Of a DNA stretch of 64,000 nt, positions 10,230 to 18,780 are shown piece after piece. The DNA lies in contig NZ_FRCN01000012.1 in the NCBI RefSeq assembly GCF_900142925.1, positions 216,027 through 280,026 of the forward strand. The letters run 5' to 3'. The notes under the pieces were generated by a model. That model did no database searches and was not told the DNA's origin. It was given only the letters and a program-made list of their open reading frames with translations. The position numbers and the translations under genes are program-made. The DNA comes from Chitinophaga sp. CF418 (GTDB lineage: Bacteria; Bacteroidota; Bacteroidia; Chitinophagales; Chitinophagaceae). Position 1 is the stretch's first letter; every line of letters starts with the position of its first letter.

Positions 10230-13200
10230 TTAAAACTTAACATTCGCACCCACATTCACGATACGCTGCTGCGGATAGAACTGTCCGCTAGAGCTATAGC
10301 CTTCCGGATCATAGTCTTTCACTTTGGTGAAAGTGAACAGGTTGAAGGCGCTGGCATATATTCTCAGGCCGGAGATGTTCATACGGGACAGAATACCTGC
10401 ATTCACATTGTAGCCAAGTTCCACGTTCTTCAGACGGAGGAAAGACGCATTATTCAGCCAGAAGGAGTTTTTATACAGACCACCATTATTAGAAGAAGAA
10501 GCCCTCTCATCTACTTTAGGATAAGATCCGTTAGGGTTTGACGGGCTCCAGCGGTTATCGGCCCAACTGCTGTAGAAGTTACCGATAGTACCCGACTCCG
10601 GTAATACATACTGGCTTACACGTGCCTGTCCTGCAAATACCACGGATACATCAAAGCCTTTGTAATCGGCACCCAATACAGCACCGTAAGTGATCTGAGG
10701 AATATTGCTGTACGGCATTCTTGTCTGGTCGTCTGCAGTGATCTGACCATCCTTGTTGTAATCTTCATAGATCAGGTCTCCGAGCTGCGCACCTTTCACG
10801 TGCGGATATTTATCCAGGTCTGCCTGTGATCTGAAAATACCTATCGCATTATACAGCAGCTCTGTAGACAGTGGTCTGCCGGTTTTCCGCTGATAATCCA
10901 GTGTTCCCGCAGCTTCATCGATGAAGATCACTTTGTTTTTTGCATAGGTAAGGTTTGCGTTGATATGATAACCGATACCACTGGTGGTGCGGTTGTCATA
11001 TCCCACTGTAGCTTCAATACCACTGCTGTTCACCTTTCCGATATTCTCAGAAGGCACCAGCGCATCAGCATTGTATGGATTTACGATACCTGATATCTGT
11101 GGAATAGAGGCATTTCTTGGCGTGAGAATGTCACTACGTTTCTGCTGGAAATAGATGAATTCCAGTGACAGATGCTTCAGGAACCGTGCATCGAAACCAA
11201 TGTCCATTTTCTTTGCTACTTCCCAGGTAATGTTTGGATTACCGAGCTTGGTAAGATCGATACCAGAGTGAATAGCAGAACCGATCACATACTGGTTATT
11301 CAGGGAATAGTTGTCGAAGTACTGGAACAGTCCCACATTATCATTACCCAGTGTACCATAAGAACCACGCAGTTTCAGGTCGTTGATAAAGCCCACTGAG
11401 GACTTAAACCATTCTTCCTGTGATACGCGCCATCCGGCAGATACTGAAGGGAAGAAACCATAGCGTTGGCCTTTAGGGAACGTAGAAGAACCGTCAATAC
11501 GGGCCTGTGCTTCCAGGAGGTATTTTTCCTCGTAGTTATAAGCCAGCCGGCCGAAATAACTCTTCCTGGTAAAATTGTAGCTCTTACCGGAATTGTCTTT
11601 ATCTGTTGCAGCAGCTCCGCCCTGGGACAATTCAGGTGTCAGCGTAGTCGGGAAATTCATCCTGTAGGCGCCGAGGCTATCCAGGGTTGTTTTACTCTGT
11701 TCGTATGCGATAAAGGCGCTTACATCATGTTTACCAAACCTGCGTGCATAGTTCAGTTTGATATTGGAGGTAATCAGCGCTTTGTTCAGTTGTCCTTCAG
11801 ACAGCGTAGCCATCTGGTTGGACCCACCTATTACAGTTTTCTTATAAGTATTGGTTGCTTCCACAAAGTCATACACTGCGTAAGGTTTGGCAAACGCTTT
11901 GGAGAAGCTCCATGATTTGTCGAGAGAGACGAATCCGTCCAGGGAAAGACCATCTACACCCGGAATTGCGTAGCTACCTTTCAGGATACCATTGAACACC
12001 TGAGTAGGGTTCCTGTTGGTACCGCCTATATCGGTCGCCTGCAGTATCGGGTTATTGTTCTCAATACCGGAAGTTGGCAGGCCATTTGGATAACGGGCTG
12101 CTACTGTAGGATAAGCACGGTAGATAGAACGGAAGATATCTCCCGCACCGGTTACCGGGTACATACGGTCTTCTTCGCGGCCTGATAGATAGAGGCTTAC
12201 TTTCAATCTTTTGGTTACATCTGCATCAATGTTTGACCTGAAGTTATACTGATTGTAGTCTGTTACACCATGTTTATAGATACCGTCCTGTTTGATCATA
12301 CCCAGAGACACATAATATCTTACATTGTCACTTCCTCCGTTCACTGACAGGCTATGCTGGCTCTGCAGCGCTGTATTCTTCAGCGTTTCTTTCTGCCAGT
12401 CAGTATTTGGATAGTGCAGGGGATCAGAACCATCTCTGAACTTCTGTATCTGATCAGCGCTATACACCTGGTTCATGCCATTTGCCGGCAGCGCATAATA
12501 CTGGATCTCGTTCCTGATGGTGGCATAGGTTGCCGCATCAGCCATTTTTGGCAGACGGGTTGGAGAAGAAAATCCCTGGTTAAAGCTGTAGGAGATCACA
12601 GGTTTGCCTGTTTTACCTCTTTTGGTGGTTACCAGGATCACCCCATTTGCCGCACGGCTACCATATACCGCTGCAGATGCATCTTTCAGTACACTGATGC
12701 TTTCTATGTCATTGGGATCCAGCCTTTCCAGACCGCCGATCTGTCCAGGCACCCCATCTACTACAACGAGTACATCATTATTACCGGTAGTAGCCTGTCC
12801 GCGGATGCTCACAGTTGAACCATCATAACCAGGCTCACCTGATCTGTTGTTGGCAATAACACCGGAGAAACGGCCAGCCAGCGCGTTAGACACGTTGGGC
12901 TGCGGGCTTTTTACGATGTCAGCTCCCTTTACCACAGAAATGGACCCGGTAAGGGTAGCTTTTTTCTGGGTACCATAACCTACCACCACCACTTCATTTA
13001 CATTCTGGCTCACGGTGGTAAGTGTTACATTTACCGGTGCGGTACTCTTTACCGCAATTTCCTGGGCGACGTATGAAACGTGATTAAAGATTAAGGTATC
13101 CCCTACATTGGCCGACAGGGTAAATTTCCCCTGTTCATTTGTCAGTGTTCCCTGGTTAGTTCCTTTTATCCGGACACTTACACCGGGAACGGCGCCACCC

Positions 13201-13343
13201 GCCTCAGACACTTTCCCCGTAATATTTTGTTTTTGCGCCCTTAATTCTGGTATCAGGGACAGGGAGAGGAGAAGGACTAGCAGCAACTGTCGTAGTGACA
13301 CTAAATTCACTACCGTCGATAGACTTTTTTTCATAACGTACAT
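10230..13343 (-). CDS. SusC/RagA TonB-linked outer-membrane transporter
   Basis: The 1037-residue protein has a signal peptide, a carboxypeptidase-regulatory-like domain (~40-115), a TonB-box-like NEVVVVGYGTQ, a plug domain with VSIRGQATTG and the SusC motif SISVLKDASAAVYGSRAANG, then a 22-strand-type barrel ending in a C-terminal phenylalanine (VGANVKF). ATG codons at 13341-13343 and 13332-13334 are both possible; the second gives the more compact signal peptide. No STN domain is present, which fits control by the hybrid two-component protein encoded just upstream rather than by sigma/anti-sigma signalling. Confidence 0.97.
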   Translation of the reverse strand: MYVMKKSLSTVVNLVSLRQLLLVLLLSLSLIPELRAQKQNITGKVSEAGGAVPGVSVRIKGTNQGTLTNEQGKFTLSANVGDTLIFNHVSYVAQEIAVKSTAPVNVTLTTVSQNVNEVVVVGYGTQKKATLTGSISVVKGADIVKSPQPNVSNALAGRFSGVIANNRSGEPGYDGSTVSIRGQATTGNNDVLVVVDGVPGQIGGLERLDPNDIESISVLKDASAAVYGSRAANGVILVTTKRGKTGKPVISYSFNQGFSSPTRLPKMADAATYATIRNEIQYYALPANGMNQVYSADQIQKFRDGSDPLHYPNTDWQKETLKNTALQSQHSLSVNGGSDNVRYYVSLGMIKQDGIYKHGVTDYNQYNFRSNIDADVTKRLKVSLYLSGREEDRMYPVTGAGDIFRSIYRAYPTVAARYPNGLPTSGIENNNPILQATDIGGTNRNPTQVFNGILKGSYAIPGVDGLSLDGFVSLDKSWSFSKAFAKPYAVYDFVEATNTYKKTVIGGSNQMATLSEGQLNKALITSNIKLNYARRFGKHDVSAFIAYEQSKTTLDSLGAYRMNFPTTLTPELSQGGAAATDKDNSGKSYNFTRKSYFGRLAYNYEEKYLLEAQARIDGSSTFPKGQRYGFFPSVSAGWRVSQEEWFKSSVGFINDLKLRGSYGTLGNDNVGLFQYFDNYSLNNQYVIGSAIHSGIDLTKLGNPNITWEVAKKMDIGFDARFLKHLSLEFIYFQQKRSDILTPRNASIPQISGIVNPYNADALVPSENIGKVNSSGIEATVGYDNRTTSGIGYHINANLTYAKNKVIFIDEAAGTLDYQRKTGRPLSTELLYNAIGIFRSQADLDKYPHVKGAQLGDLIYEDYNKDGQITADDQTRMPYSNIPQITYGAVLGADYKGFDVSVVFAGQARVSQYVLPESGTIGNFYSSWADNRWSPSNPNGSYPKVDERASSSNNGGLYKNSFWLNNASFLRLKNVELGYNVNAGILSRMNISGLRIYASAFNLFTFTKVKDYDPEGYSSSGQFYPQQRIVNVGANVKF

Positions 13344-13460
13344 TCCTTTAAAATTGATTGATAGTTGGTTGCACTATGATTACGTGGTAATTACATGACT
13401 AAATTAGGTGGATAAAAAGGACCCGCAGAGGGGGTAAATCGCTTAAAAAAGGGGGCATTT

Positions 13461-16400
13461 TCATCTTTCAGATGCCGAATTGTCCGATTTTACCACATTC
13501 AGATCCTGGTTGAAAGAATGCCGGTACTTTTTTACGTAAGCCGATGGATTCATCCCAAATAATTTGTGAAACTGCTCCCTGAAATATTTAATGTCCGAGA
13601 TTCCCGCCTGAAAGGCGGCCTGATTGACGGTATAATTCTCTTTTAGCATTAAAACGGCTGCTTTTCTGAGCCGGATGGAACGGATAAAGGCATTGATGGT
13701 CTGTCCCGAGATCGATTTTACTTTCTTATAGAGGCTGGAATGGCTCATACCGATGGCCTGCGTGAAGGTCTTAATAGTAAAATCCTCATTCCCCAGGTTG
13801 GCTTCGACTATTTCTATACATCTTTTTAAAAAGTCCTGGTATTCAGCAGGAACTTTCACATAACTGGTTCTTAGTGTAATGTTTTCCTGGAAATATTGCT
13901 GCAACAGGTTACGGTTCTTTATAATGGTCTGGACCTTTACCAGCAGCAGGGCACTGTCAAACGGTTTTGTGATATAATCATCTGCGCCGCCTTCGATCCC
14001 TTCCATTCTCGCCTCGGACGAAGATGTCAGCAGAATGACCGGGATATGGCTGGTAATATCCGTTTCCTTAATCTTCCTGCACAATTCAATACCATTCATT
14101 CCCTCCATATGGACATCACTGATCACCAGGTCGGGCATGTATTTTTCCACCGCGGCAAATCCTTCAATACCATTTTCCGCCTGATAGACAATATATTTAT
14201 CCGCGAAAAGCCGGTGCAGGTATTCCCTGATCTCGGCATTGTCGTCGATCAGCAGTACCGTCCTCTTTTCCGTGATCATGTCCTCCGGGGATACCAGTTT
14301 CTCCGGTTCCGGTTTCCGGTATACATCGTCTATCAGTTCATCCAGGATCGCCGATTTCTTCACCGGTTCCTCCTTTAGCGCCTTCGCGTCGAAATGCTCC
14401 GTTCCAGTCCTCAGGTGGACGCAGAAGGTCGTCCCCTCTTTCACCTTACTCGTATAGGAGACTTTACCCTTATGATTTTCAATGAATTTCTTCACCAGGT
14501 AAAGCCCAATCCCGAATCCTGAGCTGTGACTATCCCCGTGCTGGAATTTATCAAATATCTTGTCGCCCATATTCTCCGGGATACCGGCTCCCGAATCCTT
14601 CAGGATAATATCAACTCCACCTTCTGTGAGCTGGATATGGAAAGAGATCTCTCCCCCATCCGGGGTAAACTTAAATGCGTTTGACAGCAGATTGAAGAGC
14701 GCTATCTCTATCTGTTCGTAATTGGCATATATCTCCAGGGGACCATTATTATCTGCCAGGAACTGGTACCTGATATTCCTCGTTTCGGCCTGCTGGGTAA
14801 AACAGAGGAATACCTCCTCGCATAATAAAGTAATATCAAACTTAGTAACCTTAAGTTCCTCATTATCAGCCCTCCGGAATAATAATAACTGGTCCACCAG
14901 ACTTAGTAAACGCCTGGCGTTCCTGTATACCACCCCCAGTTTCTCATTGTCTTTCAGCTCCTTCAGCGGGTTGATGATCAATGTGAGCGGGGTACGGAAT
15001 TCATGGGAAATATTCGTGAAGAAGGACAATTTCTTCTCATTGATCTCTTTCTCCTTTTCACTTTCCAGGTGCGCCAGCCGGATCTCGTATCTCAGCCTTT
15101 CCTGACGGGACTTATATTGTATAAAGAGGTAAATGACCCCAAGGATAAGCGCCAGATAAATGGAATAGGCCCAGGGAGTGCGATACCAGGGTGGCAACAC
15201 GATGATCCTTAATAACTGCTTCTCTTCCCCCCATTTCCCGTCGGCATTCGTCACTTTGACAAGGAAGCTGTAATTCCCCTCGGGAAGGTGGGTATAATTG
15301 GCGGTGCGGGATTCCCTGGCATCATTCCAACCTTTATCCCAGCCTTCCATCTGGTAACTATACCCGATCTTATCGGGGGAAGTATATTCCAGGGCCACAA
15401 AGTCAAGCGAAACGGCCGCCTTGTCGTAAGGAACGGTTATCTCTTCTATATTCTCCAGGGATCTCTTCGAGATGTAATCACTATTCTGCGCGGCGGGGAC
15501 ATTGTTCAGGCGGATGGCCGTCAGGAAAACGGGCGAAAAGTTGCTTCGTTCATAAATACTGTCAGGATGGAAAATATTGAACCCCTTAATACCCCCGAAA
15601 AGAAATTCCCCCGATCTCAGTTTTAAAGCAGCGTTATAAGAAAACTGGTTACTCTGCAGCCCATCCGTTTGTGAGAAGTTACGGCAGGTATACTGTACAG
15701 GGTCAAACTTTGCCAAGCCGTTGAAGGTGCTTATCCAGAGATCGCCCTTGTCGTCTTCCAATAACCGGAGCACTGTATTACCAGGCAGGCCCTCGGCCTC
15801 TGAGAAACGCCTGAACTTACCGGTCACTGTATTGAAGAGCAGCAATCCGCCCCCCTCCGTGCCTATCCACATATTCCCCCGACGGTCTTCATGGATGGTC
15901 CGGACGGTATAACCAACCGGATACGTATGGTGCTGTTTATGATCGCGGTCGATCTTTATCAGTGAGGAATAGTTCCCGCCCCACATGTTTCCCTTATGAT
16001 CTTCTGCCAGGCACTGGATATTCACCAGCGACCTGTCAAAAAGCTCAAAAGTGTCTGTCTGACGGTTGAAAATGTATAATGTACCATTATTAGTTGTACT
16101 GGCCCATAGCCGTTTCTGCGCATCTTCATAGATTGCCCAGACGTTATTCTCCGCAGCTTTGGTAAAGGGATTAAAACAAACATAATGATCAAATGCGTCC
16201 CGTCTCTTATCATACCTGTTGAGGCCTCCAAACCAGGTAGCAATCCACAGATCGCTGTGGGAGTCCTGCAACATACCTGTAATAAAATTGCTGCTGACAG
16301 CCTGCTTGTTGCCCGGGTCGTAATTATAGTTTTTAACGGTATTGTTCTCGCGGTTCCAGTATTTCAGTCCGCCTCCATCCGTACCTATCCATATATTTTT

Positions 16401-17420
16401 TCCATCTGCCTCACAAAAGGAAAGAATGAAATTGTCAACCGTACTTCCCTTGAAGGAATGCTGTTCAAACAAATTCCGGCGGTTGTCTATAATATTAACG
16501 CCTCCGCGCAGGGTGCCGATCCACTTACGGCCTTCCCTGTCCTCGCAGATCGAATAAACAGCATTACTGCTCAATGCATAATCACTGTGCCTGGCCTCTC
16601 CATCCCTGACCACAAATATCCCATGACCATCGGAGGCGGCCCACAGTACTCCCTGTTTATCCGCACAAAGGTTAACGATCTTGCTTTTTTCTTTCAGGTA
16701 ATTGTCAGAGTAGGTACCATTATATCTGAAAAGCCCTTTATCTGTCCCTATCCAGAGGTCTCCGTTTTTATCCACCTTCAGGCAGTTGGCCTGTTTTAAC
16801 TCCCGGTTGATAACTGTGACAACAGCTTTGCTGCAATCATATTTACATAGTCCGACGTCCTGGACGAAAATATAAGCTGTAGTTTTATCTGCATTAAAGT
16901 CAATAGCAGTTACTTCATAATTCAGGTTATTGTCCACCGGGATCTGCCGTCCCGCGGCTGCATGCCTGTTGAACAGTAATAACCCTCTGCTCTCGGAACC
17001 TACGAGCACCATGCCCCCATTTCCCGCCTTGATGACGTGAATATTCCCTTCTATGGGTTTGCCGGTTGCTGCGTTCCTGGCTACGGAGAAGTGTTCATTC
17101 ACCGGATCAAAAATACTGACGCCCTTCCGCCCTCCTATCCATAACCGGTGATCGGTATCACCGTCTATTGTATAAATACCATTATCTATGAGAGATGTAC
17201 TGTCGCCTATCCTATTCCTGTAAATTCTGAATTTGTAACCATCATACCGGTTCAGTCCATCGTAAGTCCCGAACCACATGAACCCTTTATAATCCTGGTA
17301 AACATTTACGACTGCATTATTGGAAAGCCCATTTTCTATACTTAGATACCGTAAAGGTTGCTCAGCAGCAAAGAGACCATTTATGGAAATGGTCATCCAT
17401 ATCAACATTGTCCACCGCAT
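13461..17420 (-). CDS. Hybrid two-component system regulator (sensor kinase, receiver and AraC domains fused)
   Basis: The 1319-residue protein has a signal peptide, a periplasmic sensor of repeated two-component-regulator propeller blades (many WIGT/LWIST-type motifs, ~30-660), a Y_Y_Y domain (~680-745) and one transmembrane helix near 750-770. Then come a HisKA domain with phospho-acceptor H806 in HEFRTPL, an HATPase (GAGIPENMGDKIFDKF), a receiver with D1102 in VISDVHM and a C-terminal AraC helix-turn-helix (~1215-1310). Such proteins bind an oligosaccharide in the periplasm and activate the adjacent susC operon. The gene lies 117 nt upstream of SusC on the same strand. Confidence 0.97.
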   Translation of the reverse strand: MRWTMLIWMTISINGLFAAEQPLRYLSIENGLSNNAVVNVYQDYKGFMWFGTYDGLNRYDGYKFRIYRNRIGDSTSLIDNGIYTIDGDTDHRLWIGGRKGVSIFDPVNEHFSVARNAATGKPIEGNIHVIKAGNGGMVLVGSESRGLLLFNRHAAAGRQIPVDNNLNYEVTAIDFNADKTTAYIFVQDVGLCKYDCSKAVVTVINRELKQANCLKVDKNGDLWIGTDKGLFRYNGTYSDNYLKEKSKIVNLCADKQGVLWAASDGHGIFVVRDGEARHSDYALSSNAVYSICEDREGRKWIGTLRGGVNIIDNRRNLFEQHSFKGSTVDNFILSFCEADGKNIWIGTDGGGLKYWNRENNTVKNYNYDPGNKQAVSSNFITGMLQDSHSDLWIATWFGGLNRYDKRRDAFDHYVCFNPFTKAAENNVWAIYEDAQKRLWASTTNNGTLYIFNRQTDTFELFDRSLVNIQCLAEDHKGNMWGGNYSSLIKIDRDHKQHHTYPVGYTVRTIHEDRRGNMWIGTEGGGLLLFNTVTGKFRRFSEAEGLPGNTVLRLLEDDKGDLWISTFNGLAKFDPVQYTCRNFSQTDGLQSNQFSYNAALKLRSGEFLFGGIKGFNIFHPDSIYERSNFSPVFLTAIRLNNVPAAQNSDYISKRSLENIEEITVPYDKAAVSLDFVALEYTSPDKIGYSYQMEGWDKGWNDARESRTANYTHLPEGNYSFLVKVTNADGKWGEEKQLLRIIVLPPWYRTPWAYSIYLALILGVIYLFIQYKSRQERLRYEIRLAHLESEKEKEINEKKLSFFTNISHEFRTPLTLIINPLKELKDNEKLGVVYRNARRLLSLVDQLLLFRRADNEELKVTKFDITLLCEEVFLCFTQQAETRNIRYQFLADNNGPLEIYANYEQIEIALFNLLSNAFKFTPDGGEISFHIQLTEGGVDIILKDSGAGIPENMGDKIFDKFQHGDSHSSGFGIGLYLVKKFIENHKGKVSYTSKVKEGTTFCVHLRTGTEHFDAKALKEEPVKKSAILDELIDDVYRKPEPEKLVSPEDMITEKRTVLLIDDNAEIREYLHRLFADKYIVYQAENGIEGFAAVEKYMPDLVISDVHMEGMNGIELCRKIKETDITSHIPVILLTSSSEARMEGIEGGADDYITKPFDSALLLVKVQTIIKNRNLLQQYFQENITLRTSYVKVPAEYQDFLKRCIEIVEANLGNEDFTIKTFTQAIGMSHSSLYKKVKSISGQTINAFIRSIRLRKAAVLMLKENYTVNQAAFQAGISDIKYFREQFHKLFGMNPSAYVKKYRHSFNQDLNVVKSDNSASER

Positions 17421-17465
17421 TCTGTAAGCGCTAATTTGCGGTCAAAATAGCGATTTTATTTTAAT

Positions 17466-17497
17466 AAAAAACTCCCGGTGGATATTACCCCCGGGAG
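17466..17497 (-). terminator. Rho-independent terminator after the sterol desaturase gene
   Basis: On the minus strand CTCCCGG pairs with CCGGGAG across a 12-nt loop and is followed at once by six Ts. It lies 26 nt past the stop of the gene at 17523 and separates locus 2 from the regulator gene of locus 1. Confidence 0.8.
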
Positions 17498-17522
17498 CTT
17501 TCATTTTATTCGGCCTTATATT

Positions 17523-18422
17523 TTATGCTTCCGCAACAACAGCAGGGACAGCCGGTACGCTATCTCCTACCATTGGTCCGCCAGCTGATAGCTCACTACC
17601 CTTCCGTCTGGATTTAAACAAGGGCCAGAGGAACTGAGCATACCATTCTTCCTGTTTGTAGTGTTTAATACCGTATCCGCTGGGATACTGCCTGGTGATG
17701 ATCCCTGTCCCGAATATGATATCCCAGATAAAGAACATATTTCCAAAATTCCCTTTATAATTTCCTACACCATCATCACTACTATCAGCATGATGCGCAT
17801 GATGGGTAGCAGGTGTAGAGATCAGCCTTTCCATCACCCAACCGATAGGTTGCAACCAGCGGATAGTATAAAAAGGCTTATCCCATTTGATGCTGGAATG
17901 CGCTCCCGTTGTGATCAATGCTTTAATACCTGTCACAAACAACACCGGGTATCCCAGTCCAAGATACACCAGGGTTGTGGTAAGGTAGATCTGTGAAAAA
18001 AAGATGGTATAAATGATATTCTGCCTGCTGGCCATCGCCATGCCCATATAAGGCGCGGAATGATGCGTACGATGGAAGCGCCATAGCCAAGGCAACTGAT
18101 GATGCAGGCGGTGGTACCAGTATTGGGTCAGATCATCGCCTACGGCAATAATTGCAAATCCCCACCAGAACGGCACCCAGGCAAATATATTTTTTGCATT
18201 GGGCAGCAGTGTGGGCAGTAACAATACCCCCAGGTAGGCAATAAGTGGCCGCACTACAATTCTGGGCACCACGAAACACACAATGTCCAATATCCGTTCA
18301 TTATTGGTCCAGTGGTTCTCATACAACCCGAAGGAGAATTCTATGATACCGATGATCAGCATGATCACCGGTAGTCCCCACCCATTCAGGTTGGTGAAGA
18401 TCAGTTCTATATAATGTACCAT
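17523..18422 (-). CDS. Sterol desaturase / fatty acid hydroxylase family membrane protein
   Basis: The 299-residue integral membrane protein carries the three histidine clusters of the di-iron membrane hydroxylase family: HRLHH, HRTHH and HHAHH, placed between hydrophobic segments. Family members hydroxylate or desaturate lipids such as sterols, carotenoids or sphingoid bases at the cytoplasmic membrane. No substrate can be read from the sequence. It closes the operon that begins with SusC/SusD and the sulfatase, after two very small membrane-protein genes. This is an odd companion for a glycan locus and hints at a lipidic or amphipathic substrate. The C-terminal ~30 residues are low-complexity and Ala/Val/Pro-rich. 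Confidence 0.88.
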   Translation of the reverse strand: MVHYIELIFTNLNGWGLPVIMLIIGIIEFSFGLYENHWTNNERILDIVCFVVPRIVVRPLIAYLGVLLLPTLLPNAKNIFAWVPFWWGFAIIAVGDDLTQYWYHRLHHQLPWLWRFHRTHHSAPYMGMAMASRQNIIYTIFFSQIYLTTTLVYLGLGYPVLFVTGIKALITTGAHSSIKWDKPFYTIRWLQPIGWVMERLISTPATHHAHHADSSDDGVGNYKGNFGNMFFIWDIIFGTGIITRQYPSGYGIKHYKQEEWYAQFLWPLFKSRRKGSELSAGGPMVGDSVPAVPAVVAEA

Positions 18423-18437
18423 TAGATAAAGTTTTAA

Positions 18438-18457
18438 GTACCGGCTAACGCCGGTAC
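18438..18457. repeat. Intercistronic hairpin GTACCGGC / GCCGGTAC
   Basis: A perfect 8-bp stem with a 4-nt loop lies between the 53-residue membrane-protein gene and the sterol desaturase gene. No T-run follows in either direction, so it is more likely an mRNA-processing or stability element than a full terminator. Confidence 0.6.
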
Positions 18458-18470
18458 GGGTATTAAAATG

Positions 18471-18632
18471 TTATCTCGACGCTTTTACAGTTGCCTGTGG
18501 ATGCTGCTTCCACGGTCTTTCACCGCTTATCCTGAACGACAACAACATCAGCAATACAGGCAATGCATACAGCACGATGCTTATCAGGGCGTCCCTTATA
18601 ATCCTCTGCTGTGTGATCTTATCCGTTTTCAT
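18471..18632 (-). CDS. Small single-pass membrane protein (53 aa), unknown function
   Basis: The translation starts MKTDKITQQRI, has one hydrophobic helix (SIVLYALPVLLMLLSF, residues ~18-33) and a basic tail ending QATVKASR. An in-frame ATG three codons upstream (18639-18641) is possible. It follows the 44-residue gene by 13 nt and precedes the sterol desaturase, all on one strand. I do not recognise the family. The context suggests an accessory membrane subunit or a lipid-related small protein of locus 2. Support is the uninterrupted frame, the sensible TM topology and the operon spacing. Confidence 0.6.
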   Translation of the reverse strand: MKTDKITQQRIIRDALISIVLYALPVLLMLLSFRISGERPWKQHPQATVKASR

Positions 18633-18645
18633 GATGATCATATTT

Positions 18646-18780
18646 TCATGTTAAGAGCCAATGCTGGATCAGCCACAGGGCGCCAGCGATAATAAACAAG
18701 GGTATCAAAAAAATGATAATGCCTACAATGATCTTTCTGATCAGTAGTAAAATATCCTGTACTATCATACGGGTAATCAT
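18646..18780 (-). CDS. Tiny membrane protein (44 aa) translationally coupled to the sulfatase gene
   Basis: The ATG overlaps the sulfatase stop codon in an ATGA arrangement, a classic sign of translational coupling. The product starts MITRMIVQDILLLIRK, then a strongly hydrophobic helix (IIVGIIIFLIPLFIIAGALW, residues ~17-36) and a short tail. It may be a membrane anchor or helper. I do not know a family for it. The coupling and the hydrophobic design make a real gene more likely than chance. Confidence 0.6.
   Translation of the reverse strand: MITRMIVQDILLLIRKIIVGIIIFLIPLFIIAGALWLIQHWLLT

Noticed and set aside
16185..16799. 204-aa plus-strand frame
   Set aside because: Shadow of the propeller repeats in the hybrid regulator gene.
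265..17420. Alginate-specific locus
   Set aside because: No PL6, PL7 or PL17 companion is present and GH30/GH35 point to galactan; the lyase fold alone is not substrate-specific.
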